Source: Paenibacillus sp. FSL W8-0186 (GTDB lineage Bacteria; Bacillota; Bacilli; Paenibacillales; Paenibacillaceae). From it: DNA of 64,000 nucleotides. The translations under genes were made by a program, and so were the position numbers. The stretch lies in NCBI RefSeq assembly GCF_037969765.1, contig NZ_CP150207.1:868001-932000 (forward strand). The letters are read 5' to 3'. This document shows, piece after piece, positions 1 to 10,600 of this stretch. Under the pieces are notes generated by a model. That model did no database searches, was not told the DNA's origin, and saw only the letters and a program-made list of their open reading frames with translations. The stretch's first letter is position 1; every line of letters starts with the position of its first letter.

Positions 1-730
1 TATCCCGTTTTCCAACGGGTATCAGGAGTCGTTCGTGCTTGGCAACCATAACATTAATGCCGCATTTGCCTATCAGCAAGACCCTGCAGCATTCATCCAG
101 CAGTTAAACGAAGGGTCGGCGAAGTTCGCGGCTGACCCGGTCGTACAGCAGTGGTCGGATCTTTTGGAGCTGACGCTGGAATACAGCAATCCAAACCCGC
201 TCACCACAGATTACAACACCCAGGTGACCCTGTTTGCCAGCGGCCAGGCCGCGATGATGCAGCAGGGCAACTGGACGCAAGGGCAGATCGACGGGATCAA
301 TCCGAATCTCGACTTGGGCATACTGCCCATGCCGATCGACGATACGGCCGAGGATAATGATGTACTGTTCGTCGGGGTGCCTAACAACTGGGTCATCAAC
401 AAGAATTCTCCTGTTAAAGAGGAAGCGAAGACCTTCCTCAATTGGCTCGTTTCCTCCGAGACAGGCAGGAGGTATATCACCGAGGAATTTCAGTTCATTC
501 CGGCCTTTGACAGCATCGAAGGCACAGAAGAGGATCTCGGGGCCCTCGGCATCGAGGTGCTGAAATACACCGATGCAGGCCAAGCGCTGACCTGGAACTG
601 GTTCCGGTTCCCGAATGGCATGTCGGGCGAATTCGCCAGCAGCATTCAGGCCTACATCGGCGGCAAAATCACAAAACCCGAGATGTACGAGCAGTTCCAG
701 CAGAACTGGGACAATTTAAGCGTGGAATAG
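1..730 (+). CDS. Sugar ABC transporter substrate-binding protein, 5' end missing
   Basis: This is the C-terminal part of an extracellular solute-binding protein of the CUT1 (family 1) type. The frame is open from base 2, so the true start lies before the window; the GTG at 35 is internal. The visible part has the usual features of the fold: a run reading FASGQAAMMQQGNW, where a residue stack contacts the sugar, then LGILPMPID and VPNNWVINKNSP, which form the lobe that closes over the ligand. The protein ends LSVE and is followed at once by a strong terminator, so it closes its own operon. Its permeases must lie upstream or elsewhere. The sugar cannot be told from the sequence. Confidence 0.88.
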   Translation, partial: IPFSNGYQESFVLGNHNINAAFAYQQDPAAFIQQLNEGSAKFAADPVVQQWSDLLELTLEYSNPNPLTTDYNTQVTLFASGQAAMMQQGNWTQGQIDGINPNLDLGILPMPIDDTAEDNDVLFVGVPNNWVINKNSPVKEEAKTFLNWLVSSETGRRYITEEFQFIPAFDSIEGTEEDLGALGIEVLKYTDAGQALTWNWFRFPNGMSGEFASSIQAYIGGKITKPEMYEQFQQNWDNLSVE

Positions 731-737
731 GCAGGCT

Positions 738-778
738 CAGAAGCGTTGATGGCAATCTATCAATGCTTCTTTTTTTTG
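738..778 (+). terminator. Rho-independent terminator after the first binding-protein gene
   Basis: A 12-bp near-perfect stem (AGAAGCGTTGAT / ATCAATGCTTCT) with a short loop is followed by a run of T from 768. It lies 8 bases after the stop codon and separates this gene from the kinase gene. Confidence 0.85.
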
Positions 779-874
779 GGCAAAAATGAGGGGAGTCTAT
801 TCATCTGCTTTGTTCTTTTGCTACAATGCATTAGGATGAATAGGGAGAATGATCAGCTATTGAGGGAGCTATGT

Positions 875-2686
875 ATGAACAGAATACTGCGATTTTTACG
901 CCGTTTCATGCTGCAAAAAACGATTTATCGGACGTTCCTCGTATACTATTTGCTCGGCAACCTTCTGCTGCTCGTGCTGCTTGGGATGTTGTCCATTCGC
1001 GATTCGACCCGGATGATTACGGAAGAGGTGATCCGTTCAAGCAACAAGGTGATGGAGCAGGCCGCTCAAGGCTTAAGCTTCAACCTGGAGGAGACGAAGC
1101 GTTCGCTGCTGGTGCTGGCAAGCAATCAATCCGTCGGCGCAATCATGCGGCATGCTGAAGTGCCTGACATGGCCTATTTGCTGCAGCATGAACGAAATAT
1201 TTCCGAAATTACGCAGAGCATCAATACGTATCAGTCGTTAATCAGCGATGTTCTTATTCTGGGGAAAAACGGGTATGTCAACAATTTGAACGGGCGGAGC
1301 TCGCTTTGGTGGGAATATTCCTTCGGGGCGCAGCCGTGGGCACAGGAATCCTTTCAGCCCCGGCAGGGAGATTATTTTTTTAGCCTGGGCATTCATCATC
1401 AGGATTATTATTTAAGCTCGGACATTTCTCGATATGGACGACCCACCTTGTCTGTAGCGATGCAGGTCAAAGGCTTTCGCCGCGAGGTCATCGGCTCGGT
1501 TATTGCCAACCTGGACTTGCAGAAAGTAAACAGCATGTTCGAGCGCAACAACTATCAGAACAGAGGGAGCATCTTTCTGATCGACGAGAACAGGAGAATC
1601 ATCGTTCACCAGAACAACGAAGAAATCGGCCAAATCATGGATATTGCTGGAATCGATGAGATCTACGAACAGAAGTCGGGCAATTTCCGCACACCATTGT
1701 ACGGGGAGGAGCATTTGATTATTTATCAGCCGACAGCGGTTGAAGGCTGGATGATGATCTCCGCCGTGCCGATGAGTGAAATCACGAGCCAATCCGCTCC
1801 GCTAAAGTCGAACCTGGCGCGAATTCTTTACCTGTGCCTGATTCTAAATGTGCTGATCAGCCTGGCGGTCACCTTCCGCATTTCCCGGCCGATGCAGGGC
1901 CTGCTGAAGACGCTGGACAAAATCGGGACCGACGACATGCTGTACATTCGCGATAAAAACTACCAGTATCACGAAATCAATCAGATCGGCATGAAATTCA
2001 AAGAGCTTATGGACCGGATCGACCTGCTCATTCAGCAAAACTATTTGACTCAGATCGCGCTGAAAGAAGAAGAACTGAAGGCGCTGCAGGCCCAGATCAA
2101 TCCTCATTTTCTGTTCAATACGCTGCAGCTGCTGCAGACGGAAATTGTATGCGGTAACATCGAATCCTCTAATCATATCGTGCTTTCCTTAAGCCACATG
2201 TTCCGTTATTCGATGAGACAGTCGGGTGAGCTGGTGGAGCTTAGAACGGAGCTGGAGCACGTACGGAATTATCTTTATATTATGAATAAAAAATACGATG
2301 ACCGCTTGCAGGTCGACGAGTACATTCCGGATCAGCGCGTATTGCCGTGCAGAATACCCAAGCTGCTGCTGCAGCCTGTCGTGGAGAACTGTATCCGGCA
2401 TGGATTCGGTGAGGATCGGCGGGAGGGTGCGATCCGCATCAGCGTCACTACAGTGAGAAGAGGTCTGCTTATCGCCATTTCTGACAGCGGCAAAGGGATG
2501 GATGCAGATGAGCTCAAACGGCTGAGACGGCAGCTGGACAAGCCGGATGAGAAAAACGGCAATATCGGACTTTATAATATCAATCACCGGATTAAGCTGA
2601 ACTTCGGGCAGGATTTTGGAATCCGGGTTCGCAGCACAAAGAATGCCGGCACCTGCGTATATTTAGTTGTGCCGAGGATCAAATAA
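875..2686 (+). CDS. YesM-type sensor histidine kinase
   Basis: Membrane sensor kinase of the YesM/LytS-like HisKA_7 group, 603 aa, paired with the regulator that follows. I place the start at ATG 875 because GAGGGAG lies 6 bases upstream; the frame is open further up but no ribosome site is seen there. Order of parts: a membrane helix at about residues 21-40, an extracellular sensor domain of about 270 residues, a second helix at about 314-332, a HAMP region, then the H-box QINPHFLFN with His411 as the likely phospho-acceptor. The ATPase follows, with N-box VENCIRHGFG near residue 503 and G-box SDSGKGM. In this family the sensor domain usually responds to a sugar or to a binding protein. The next three genes suggest it controls their expression. 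Confidence 0.92.
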   Translation: MNRILRFLRRFMLQKTIYRTFLVYYLLGNLLLLVLLGMLSIRDSTRMITEEVIRSSNKVMEQAAQGLSFNLEETKRSLLVLASNQSVGAIMRHAEVPDMAYLLQHERNISEITQSINTYQSLISDVLILGKNGYVNNLNGRSSLWWEYSFGAQPWAQESFQPRQGDYFFSLGIHHQDYYLSSDISRYGRPTLSVAMQVKGFRREVIGSVIANLDLQKVNSMFERNNYQNRGSIFLIDENRRIIVHQNNEEIGQIMDIAGIDEIYEQKSGNFRTPLYGEEHLIIYQPTAVEGWMMISAVPMSEITSQSAPLKSNLARILYLCLILNVLISLAVTFRISRPMQGLLKTLDKIGTDDMLYIRDKNYQYHEINQIGMKFKELMDRIDLLIQQNYLTQIALKEEELKALQAQINPHFLFNTLQLLQTEIVCGNIESSNHIVLSLSHMFRYSMRQSGELVELRTELEHVRNYLYIMNKKYDDRLQVDEYIPDQRVLPCRIPKLLLQPVVENCIRHGFGEDRREGAIRISVTTVRRGLLIAISDSGKGMDADELKRLRRQLDKPDEKNGNIGLYNINHRIKLNFGQDFGIRVRSTKNAGTCVYLVVPRIK

Positions 2687-2711
2687 GCTCGTTGTATGAG
2701 GGGGACATGCC

Positions 2712-4223
2712 ATGAAATTGCTAATAGCGGATGACCAAACTTCCCTGCACACTTTTTTGGATAAAACGATGGACTGGGCAGCCTTAGGGATTACGGAAAT
2801 CAAACATGCTTACGACGGCCGGGAAACGCTGCAGCAGCTTGGAGAGTTCCTGCCGGACATCGTCATACTGGACATTCAGATGCCATTTATGAGCGGGATC
2901 GAAACCCTGCAGCAGCTGGATCATTCCATAAAGAAGCCGAAAACCGTCATTGTAAGCGCTCACGATGAATTCACCTATGCGCGGGAGGCGCTGCGTCTGG
3001 ACGTCTATCAGTATTTGCTGAAGCCCGTGGATGTCGTATTGCTGAAGAAAACCATTCTTGAGCTTACATCCGCCATACAAGCAGAGCAGCAATCCGTTCT
3101 GGCCCATGAATTCGGGAAGCTGGTGCACTCCAAGTCTGCGTATGCCAATAGCCTCGCCGTCGTTGAGCGGGCCTGCGGCTTGCTGAAGCTCCAGCAATGC
3201 GCCGTCCTCCAGATCGAAGGAGAGAGCCTGAGCGAGCCGATGCTTGCGGAATGGCTGCTCCAGGCGGAGCCGTCGCTAATTCCGGTAGTCTACCGAAAGA
3301 GCCGGGATAAATACAGCTGCCTGCTGGGAATAACCGCTCCAATGTTAGAATCCCGGTTGCTGGAGCTGTGCCAGGAGACGTTATCCCGTATTCAAGCCCA
3401 TATACCCGAACTTGCGGTGAGCATTGGAGCAAGCCGAATGATGAACGGATGCCATGCTGACCAGCTGCCGGAGCTGCTGGAGCAGAGCGAGGAAGCCGGC
3501 AGGCTGAGCTTCTATACCTGTGAACCCGTGAATGCTTACCAGGAGGAAACATTTAACGAGGCATGGGGCATGCAGCATTTTCAGAGCTATGAGCAGGCCT
3601 ATCGGGAGATGGTTGTCCGCGAATTCGCTCCGGAGGCCGCCAGGAAGCTGACCGCAGAAATGTTCGATTATTTCCGGAGCTCGCGGATTCCGCCGGAGGA
3701 TGTCTATTCTCTAGTTCTTCATTTTCTGTACGTCATTGCCCAATCGATTCCGTCTAAGGGCAGGTCAAGTACGAAGCTCGATAACATCACCATGGATGAC
3801 CTTAAGAGCTATCGTAATATCCGGGAGCTGGAGCTCTTATTTATGAGCTTAATCGATCATATCGCTAGCATCATGAAAGGCCCGAACCTGACGGAGGATA
3901 TGGTTATGAGAGTGAAGCAATATGTCGACCTCAACTATGGGGAGGATTTGTCTCTGCAGATGGTGGCGGACCGGTTTGGCGTCGACCGCTTTCAGTTAAG
4001 CAGGCTGTTCAAGCAGGAAATGAATGTGAACTATTGGAATTATGTGATTCAGATTAGGATGGAGAAGGCCGCCGAATTGCTGCTCCGCACGGAGGAGAAG
4101 AACAGTGTGATTGCCTCTGTGACTGGATTTGTCGATGAGAGTCACTTCAGCAGGACGTTTAAAAAATACTATGACGTGTCCCCCAAGCAATACCGTCAGC
4201 TCCATCGAGGCGAGAAACATTAA
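2712..4223 (+). CDS. YesN-type response regulator with AraC DNA-binding domain
   Basis: Response regulator of 503 aa, 25 bases after the kinase gene and co-transcribed with it. The receiver domain (about residues 1-120) has the acidic pair in IADDQ and the phosphorylation site Asp54 in VILDIQMPFMSG. A middle region of about 270 residues has no recognisable motif, as is usual for YesN proteins. The last ~100 residues form an AraC-type double helix-turn-helix (DRFGVDRFQLSRLFKQ and GFVDESHFSRTFKKYYDVSP). It most likely activates the ABC transporter operon that begins at 4342. Confidence 0.92.
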   Translation: MKLLIADDQTSLHTFLDKTMDWAALGITEIKHAYDGRETLQQLGEFLPDIVILDIQMPFMSGIETLQQLDHSIKKPKTVIVSAHDEFTYAREALRLDVYQYLLKPVDVVLLKKTILELTSAIQAEQQSVLAHEFGKLVHSKSAYANSLAVVERACGLLKLQQCAVLQIEGESLSEPMLAEWLLQAEPSLIPVVYRKSRDKYSCLLGITAPMLESRLLELCQETLSRIQAHIPELAVSIGASRMMNGCHADQLPELLEQSEEAGRLSFYTCEPVNAYQEETFNEAWGMQHFQSYEQAYREMVVREFAPEAARKLTAEMFDYFRSSRIPPEDVYSLVLHFLYVIAQSIPSKGRSSTKLDNITMDDLKSYRNIRELELLFMSLIDHIASIMKGPNLTEDMVMRVKQYVDLNYGEDLSLQMVADRFGVDRFQLSRLFKQEMNVNYWNYVIQIRMEKAAELLLRTEEKNSVIASVTGFVDESHFSRTFKKYYDVSPKQYRQLHRGEKH

Positions 4224-4302
4224 GCCGTGCAACGAAATACAAGAAGTTGCGCAACAATATGAATTCCGCCGCGAAAGGAACCGGAGTAAGCTTTGAAATG
4301 AG

Positions 4303-4316
4303 TGTAAGTGCTTACA
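4303..4316 (+). promoter_or_regulatory. CRE-like or sugar-regulator operator upstream of the binding-protein gene
   Basis: TGTAAGTGCTTACA has perfect 6-bp arms (TGTAAG / CTTACA) around a 2-bp centre. It resembles a CcpA catabolite-responsive element but has TG where the usual core is CG. It sits 26 bases before the start of the binding-protein gene. A LacI-family operator would look much the same. Confidence 0.5.
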
Positions 4317-4341
4317 ATGTTGAAATAAGGGGGAACTAAAC

Positions 4342-5619
4342 GTGAAAAGAAAGTCACTGCTGTTGATTATGGTTATGATCGTCACGATGGTGCTCAGCGC
4401 CTGCGGAGGCAAGGACAGTTCTGAAAGCGCAGCCAGCGGCGCCGAGGGCGGGCAAAGCAAGCAAAAGGTGAAGCTGAGCATCCTAGCCTGGAACAATGAG
4501 TCCGAAATGAAGCCGGTGCTGGAAGGGTTCCAGAAGAAATACCCGCATATTTCTTTCGATTTCCAATTTGCTCCGCCGGTCAAAGACTATATTTCGAAAT
4601 TGCAGACGATGCTGCTGTCGGATTCCGCGACGGATATTTTTATGATCGCTGCCGAGAACCGCAATGAAATTATCGACGGCGGACATGCAATCGATCTGAC
4701 GGACTACCCGTTCATGGATGTGATGCTCGACAGCAATAAACCAATGCTGAGCAAGGACGGAAGAACCTACGCTTTTACGCAAAACGGCTGGGTAGGCGGT
4801 TGGTTCTACAATAAGGCGCTATTTGAGAAAGCAGGTATTACGGAGCTCCCTGAAACTTGGGATGAGTTCATCGCCGTGTGCTTGAAGCTGAAAGAGGCAG
4901 GAATTGTCCCGATTTATGATACCATGCAGGATTTGACGCAAATCCATTCGGCTCTATACGGGAACATGGTGCTGTCCCAAGACCCTGATTTTGACGAGAA
5001 GATCTTTGCTGGCGAAAAAACATTTGCCGATGGATGGACAGAAGTGTTTAAAGTGTGGAAAAGAGATTTGATCGATACGAAAATTTTGACCTCCGACATG
5101 ATTGGCCTGACTGGAGATCAAGTTGAAAGCGAGTTTGCACTCGGCAATGTCGCGATGTTCTTCAGCGGCCCGTGGGTGATGGATAAATTGACGCAGGTGC
5201 CGGATCTGGATTTCGGAGTGATGGGTCTGCCTGGATTCGAGAAGGGTCAGAGCTATTATGTCGGGGCGCCTGGCGTAGGGTTTGCGGTGAATAGCAAGAC
5301 GAAGAATAAAGAGGAAGCGCTGCTGTTCCTGGAGTACTTGAGCACGGAGGAAGGCCTGCAGCTGTTCTATGAGGGCACGAATTTAATCATGACGGCCAAG
5401 GGCTTCGAGGCGGAAGTGCATCCTGCCCTGCAAAACGCATATGAGGAAGGCCTGATGCAAGGCAGAATCTATTTGCCTATGGTAACTTGGCCAAGATACC
5501 AGGAAGCGCTCAGAAACCAATTTGTGGTTTCGACCCAGGACATGGCTGTAGGTAAGATTACGCCGGAGGAAGCTGTTCAAGCCATTGATAAGAAATTCAT
5601 TGAGATGGAGAGTTACTAA
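4342..5619 (+). CDS. Sugar ABC transporter substrate-binding lipoprotein
   Basis: Extracellular binding lipoprotein of the CUT1 family, 425 aa, a normal length. The signal peptide ends in a lipobox VLSAC with Cys21 as the lipid anchor, then a short Ser/Gly/Glu linker. The mature domain starts at about residue 45 (LSILAWNN) and has the FALGNVAMFFSGPWVMD segment typical of family 1 solute-binding proteins. It is followed after 29 bases by the first of two permease genes, so the three form one importer. The ATPase is not in this operon; CUT1 systems in Firmicutes commonly share one MsmX-type ATPase encoded elsewhere. Substrate unknown, probably a carbohydrate. Confidence 0.92.
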   Translation: MKRKSLLLIMVMIVTMVLSACGGKDSSESAASGAEGGQSKQKVKLSILAWNNESEMKPVLEGFQKKYPHISFDFQFAPPVKDYISKLQTMLLSDSATDIFMIAAENRNEIIDGGHAIDLTDYPFMDVMLDSNKPMLSKDGRTYAFTQNGWVGGWFYNKALFEKAGITELPETWDEFIAVCLKLKEAGIVPIYDTMQDLTQIHSALYGNMVLSQDPDFDEKIFAGEKTFADGWTEVFKVWKRDLIDTKILTSDMIGLTGDQVESEFALGNVAMFFSGPWVMDKLTQVPDLDFGVMGLPGFEKGQSYYVGAPGVGFAVNSKTKNKEEALLFLEYLSTEEGLQLFYEGTNLIMTAKGFEAEVHPALQNAYEEGLMQGRIYLPMVTWPRYQEALRNQFVVSTQDMAVGKITPEEAVQAIDKKFIEMESY

Positions 5620-5648
5620 GGTCTAGCTCACTGAAAGGAAGATCAATC

Positions 5649-6533
5649 TTGGGTAAATTTATGCGACAGCTGCAATACCAGGTGTTTCTGATTCCGATTC
5701 TGATCATCTATACCTTGTTTACGATTTACCCGTTAATTCGCTCATTTATGCTTAGCCTGACTAATTTTAACGGGTATTCAACGAACTATGACTTTATCGG
5801 CTTGAAAAATTATGCGCGCTTGTTCGCCGACAATGCGATCGTATCGGGAATATCATTTACGATATTGTTTGCGGTCGCAACAACGGTGCTGGTCACTTTA
5901 CTTGCGATTCCGCTAGCGCTTGTTCTGGATCAGAATTTTTTCAGTAAAAATGTATTGCGGGCGGTCTTTTTCTTCCCGTCCATTCCGAGCGGCCTGCTGT
6001 TGGCCTTTATCTGGGGGTTTATCTTCGCGCCGATTCCGTCGGGGATTCTAAACACTTTCCTGCGCGAATTGTTCGGGATGTCGGCCCAGCCATGGTTATC
6101 CGATCCTGTGCTGGCCAAGGTATCGACGATTGTCGTCGCTGTTTGGGCCACGACCGGCTGGCACGCGGTCATTTACCTGGCCTTCCTGCAGTCGATTTCC
6201 AAGGACTTCTTCGAGGCAGCGGCAATCGATGGAGCCAACAAGTGGCAGCAGATCCGCTACATTACTATTCCGCTGCTGGCTCCGGCGATGACGGTGAGCG
6301 TGCTGCTCTTAATCACTAACGGCTTGAAGGTTTATGAGATCCCGTTTGCATTAACGAACGGCGGACCTGGTTTTGAGACGCATACGATTACGCAGGTGAT
6401 CGTGCTCCGGGGGATTTCCGAAGCTCAGTTTGGCCTCGCGTCTGCGATTTCGGTCATCTTCTTCCTTATCGTGCTAGTGATTGGCTTCGTCCAATTCAAC
6501 CTGATGCAGAAAAGGGAGGAGCGCATGCAATGA
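5649..6533 (+). CDS. Sugar ABC transporter permease (MalF/UgpA type)
   Basis: Inner-membrane permease of 294 aa with six predicted helices. The cytoplasmic coupling loop EAAAIDGANKWQQIRYITIP carries the EAA motif that contacts the ATPase. I use TTG 5649, which has a ribosome site AAGGAAG about 7 bases upstream; ATG 5661 is a possible alternative. The stop overlaps the next start by 4 bases (ATGA), which points to translational coupling with the second permease. Confidence 0.9.
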   Translation: MGKFMRQLQYQVFLIPILIIYTLFTIYPLIRSFMLSLTNFNGYSTNYDFIGLKNYARLFADNAIVSGISFTILFAVATTVLVTLLAIPLALVLDQNFFSKNVLRAVFFFPSIPSGLLLAFIWGFIFAPIPSGILNTFLRELFGMSAQPWLSDPVLAKVSTIVVAVWATTGWHAVIYLAFLQSISKDFFEAAAIDGANKWQQIRYITIPLLAPAMTVSVLLLITNGLKVYEIPFALTNGGPGFETHTITQVIVLRGISEAQFGLASAISVIFFLIVLVIGFVQFNLMQKREERMQ

Positions 6534-7354
6534 TAGGATCCAAACGGAAATTATGGATACTGGATGTTCTTATGCTTCCTTTCGGACTGCTCACTTTTTT
6601 CCCTTTTTACATCATTATCGTCAACACGTTTAAAAGTGAGTTCGAAACGGCAACAAAGCCGGTCAGCTTGCCTACAAGCTGGAACTTCTCGAATTATGCC
6701 AGAGTCTTTGAGGAGACGCCGATACTGCGCAGCTTCGGCAACAGCTTGTTTCTGACCGTAACAGCCGTTATCCTGATGGTACTGATCGGAGCCATGGCAG
6801 CGTATCCAATCGTATATAACCGGACTCGCGTAAACCGGGTCATTATGGGATATTTACTGCTTGGGTTCATGGTTCCGTTTCAGACGCTGCTCGTGCCACT
6901 GTTCCAGTTGATGACCAACTTGAAGCTGGTGGATAAGCTGTATGGATTAACGACGATGTATTTAGGGGGCTCGGTGTTTGTCTTCTTCCTGATCCTGGGG
7001 TATATGAAGACCATTCCGAAGGATCTGTCGGAGGCGGCGATCATCGATGGCTGCTCCATCTGGGGCATATTTTGGAAGATCATCCTGCCTTTGCTGCAGC
7101 CGATTACCGTAACCTGTGCCGTGCTGCAAACGATGTGGATCTGGAACGATTTCCTGTCCCCGATGCTGTTCCTTAGCTCCCGGGAGAATACAACGCTCGT
7201 TCTGGAGATCTACAAGGCAAAGGGCGAATTCGCGGTCAATTGGCCGATGTTCATGACGATGACGGTCATTACGCTTGCCCCTGTGTTTGTATTCTTTATC
7301 GCCATGCAGAAGCAAATCGTAGAGGGGATCGTTGGCGGGGCAGTGAAAGGATAA
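6530..7354 (+). CDS. Sugar ABC transporter permease (MalG/UgpE type)
   Basis: Second permease of the importer, 274 aa with six helices, last gene of the operon. The coupling motif reads EAAIIDGCSIWGIFWKIILP, and the C-terminus ends GIVGGAVKG, typical of MalG-type subunits. It forms a heterodimer with the preceding gene product. A terminator follows at about 7471. Confidence 0.9.
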   Translation: MIGSKRKLWILDVLMLPFGLLTFFPFYIIIVNTFKSEFETATKPVSLPTSWNFSNYARVFEETPILRSFGNSLFLTVTAVILMVLIGAMAAYPIVYNRTRVNRVIMGYLLLGFMVPFQTLLVPLFQLMTNLKLVDKLYGLTTMYLGGSVFVFFLILGYMKTIPKDLSEAAIIDGCSIWGIFWKIILPLLQPITVTCAVLQTMWIWNDFLSPMLFLSSRENTTLVLEIYKAKGEFAVNWPMFMTMTVITLAPVFVFFIAMQKQIVEGIVGGAVKG

Positions 7355-7470
7355 GAGGAATTCAGGCAGTGAGCGACAAAATCACGAAGCCGAGATATAC
7401 GACCCAATTCAGCCGAGCTGGATAATAAGAGCGTGGAAACAGGCTGGAAATTAAATAGAAACTACAAGCT

Positions 7471-7512
7471 GGAAGCTACCTTCAACGGGATGTTGGGGGT
7501 GGCTTCTTTTTG
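7471..7512 (+). terminator. Terminator of the sugar ABC operon
   Basis: GAAGCTACC pairs with GGTGGCTTC across a loop, with a T-rich tail. It lies about 120 bases after the permease stop. Confidence 0.75.
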
Positions 7513-7615
7513 TTAATCCAACCAGATAAGGGACTTTATGACTATATAAGATCAAATGTAAGTTAGCCGATAAAGATGATACATATTAATAAATTTGGGA
7601 AATGGAGGAAATAAG

Positions 7616-10600
7616 TTGAATCTTAGAAAATTAGTTTTGCTTGCCTTGACTGTCCTGCTGCTTCTAGGAAGTTTTGGGCCTGTATCAACATTTGCCGAAG
7701 GAGAAGCACTGCCTGTAGAGGGGCATGGTCACCAGCGGGTAGATAACGCTTCCCCATCTTTGGATGAATGGGTGCCTGCCGACACTATAGAAATTGATGA
7801 TACGCCACTGTCCCCGGAAGAACTAACGGTGACGGACAGCACCTATATGTTCATGCTTGCCGCTGCAAAAGATAGCTTGGTCATATATCCCGGGGAGAGC
7901 GTACAGTTTACGAATGACACATCCACCACAACGACCTTAACAACAGATGCTAAGTCAACGAATAATATTCGCGTTGATTATGTTTCCTATAATGCGGATG
8001 GGAAGGTCGTGTCGGATGACATGGCGTACACGGGTAATCCGCTTGTTTATTCTAAAGGGGGATATACTGTCGTTTCTGCGGATTACGGTTACCCGGTAAC
8101 GGTAACCTTTAATGACGTACTTACTTATTCTTACGTACCGGTTCCCGCTTTGCTTAAAACAACATTGCACCGTGGTGAGAGTTATTTATTCTCTAACGAA
8201 TCGCTTGCTTCGAGAAGCATCATAAGCGACGCAACTTCCTCCAACGGGATGCGCTATGACTTTGCCGTCTATAAAAGCGATGGTTCCTTAGAAAAGTCAA
8301 GTTTTGATGCCTATTCCAAGCCTTCTTTTAGTGTAGGAGATACGATTGTACTTACGGGAGCTTCTGACATACCGGTTACCATTGCCGTTCCATACGAAGG
8401 CTTCTATGGTTATGAAACGGACGAGCCGGCATACGATAGTCTCATGCTGTATCCGGGTGAAAGCCATGAATTTATAAATATCGGCACCAAGTCCGATCGT
8501 CCGGAGCATGCGGGAACCTCCAAAGATAAATTTGATTATGTCGTCTACTCGCCGGATGGCTCAGAGGTTTCCAGGGGGACGAATACGACCACTTTACCAT
8601 TGGTAGCCGTAGGAAGACGTGTAGCTATTACTTTGGTTACGGAGAACCCGGTTCGCGTCGGCGCTCCATATCGCTCCTTTATGAGAGAAAATCGCGGAGA
8701 TGAGGCGCTTAGCAGGGTCACTGTATCACCAGGGGATTCTTATATCTTCACGAATAACGGTACGCTGCGGAATGGCGTTAAGAACGATGCTAGAGCAGTG
8801 AAAGGCCGATACGATTACGTCGTATACGACGTGAATGGAAATTATGTTTCTCAAGGCTTTAACTCTTTGGGTACACCAACCCTATCTCCCGGATCTATCG
8901 TCATTTTTACGGTTCGGGACAGCGCTCCGGTTACCTTCGAGTACGCTGATGATTTCTCGGCAGAAGTTAGCGATGAGCCTTCACACTTCAGGGTGACTCT
9001 ATCCAGGGGAGAGAGCTTTGAGTTTAGAAATATCAGCTCCGCTGCCAGATATTTGTACAGCATTGCTTCTTCCAGCAGCCGCTTCGACTGGGCGGAATAC
9101 TACCCGGATGGCACGCAGCAAGGGAGGAGAGCTAACACCTATACTAATCCGCAGGTTGCAAAAGGTAACAGTATCGTTGTGACCGCGGTGTCCGATATTC
9201 CGGTTACGTTTGGCGCCATATACCGCTTGTTTGATTGGAAGGACAAGGAAGGCGTGGCCATTTCCAAGCAAATCGTGCATAACGGGCAGTCGTACCTGTT
9301 CACAAATATCGGATCCAGGTCAAGAGCGATTACCAGTGATACGGCTCAAAGCGGCGGAAAGTTTGACGTCGCAATATACAACAATGACGGAAGTGTAGAC
9401 CGGGGAGGTTTTGATGAAAAAGGCAGCGTATCGATACCTGCCGGAGGTTATGCGGTTGTCACGGGGCAATCTGTGAACCCGGTAACATTCTCTTACACCG
9501 ACTCTTTTACATCCGAGCCGTCGGCATATCCTGCGATGCTGCGGGCTACTGTGCTGCCAGGTAATTCCTATACTTATGTGAACATTAGCGGTCAGTCGGA
9601 ATATTTGTACAGCGATGCAACCTCTTCAAAGGAATTTGCATATGTCCTAAGACGGCCGGATGGAACGATTCGGGGAGACAATCCAAGCCGCTACACTCCC
9701 GTCTCAGTTCCTGCAGAGCATTCTATTACAGTTGCACCATTAACGGAGGCCATCACCTTTGGAGGAGTCTATACGTCCTTTACGGGAATGCCTGGGGAAA
9801 ACCCCGCGGTCAACAAAGTGACCCTATCTAAAAATGAAAGCTACTTATTTGTGAATTTGCAGTCATCATCGCAAACCCTAACCAGCGACGCATCTAATAA
9901 CACGCTGTCTTTGTTTGATTACGCTATATATGCTGCAAATGGAGAGCCGCTGGAAGCTGAGTTCGATCAGCAAGGCAGCCTTTCCGTTCCTGGCGGGGCA
10001 GAAGTGGTCGTAACGGTAATAACGGATCAACCCGTCACGTTTACGTACGGGCAGTCCTTCCAGGCAGTGCCAAGTCTGGAGCAAGCGTTATTGAAGAGCA
10101 CATTGTCTACAAATCAGAGCGCAGGATTTAAGAATATAGGCAGCTTTGCCGCGAAGTTGACTACAAATGCGAGTACAGCGGGCAATCGTTCCTTTGATTA
10201 TACGATCCTGGATGCAAACGGGACGGTGATCAGGGAGGGTGAGAAGGCGACGGTATCTTATCCGATCCCTGCTGGTGGAACCGTTCAGGTGAGGACGGCA
10301 CTAGGGAACCCGGTCACTTTTGCGGCTCCTTACCGGACATTTGAAGCGGTCGATGTACAGGAGTATATCTTTGAAGATCTTTTGCATCGGCAGGTGGCAT
10401 ATGTGTTTAAAGCAGCCGGCCAGAACGGGTATTATCGCTTTGTCGCACCGGAAACGGGACAATATCGCTTCGCTACCAAGGAATTGCGGAATTTCTCCCA
10501 GCAGCCGGAACTGACATTATATGATCAGAAAGAGCTGATAACGCCGATATTGCCGCTGGAGGATAGCGAACAGGAATTTGGAGTGGATTATACGGTATGG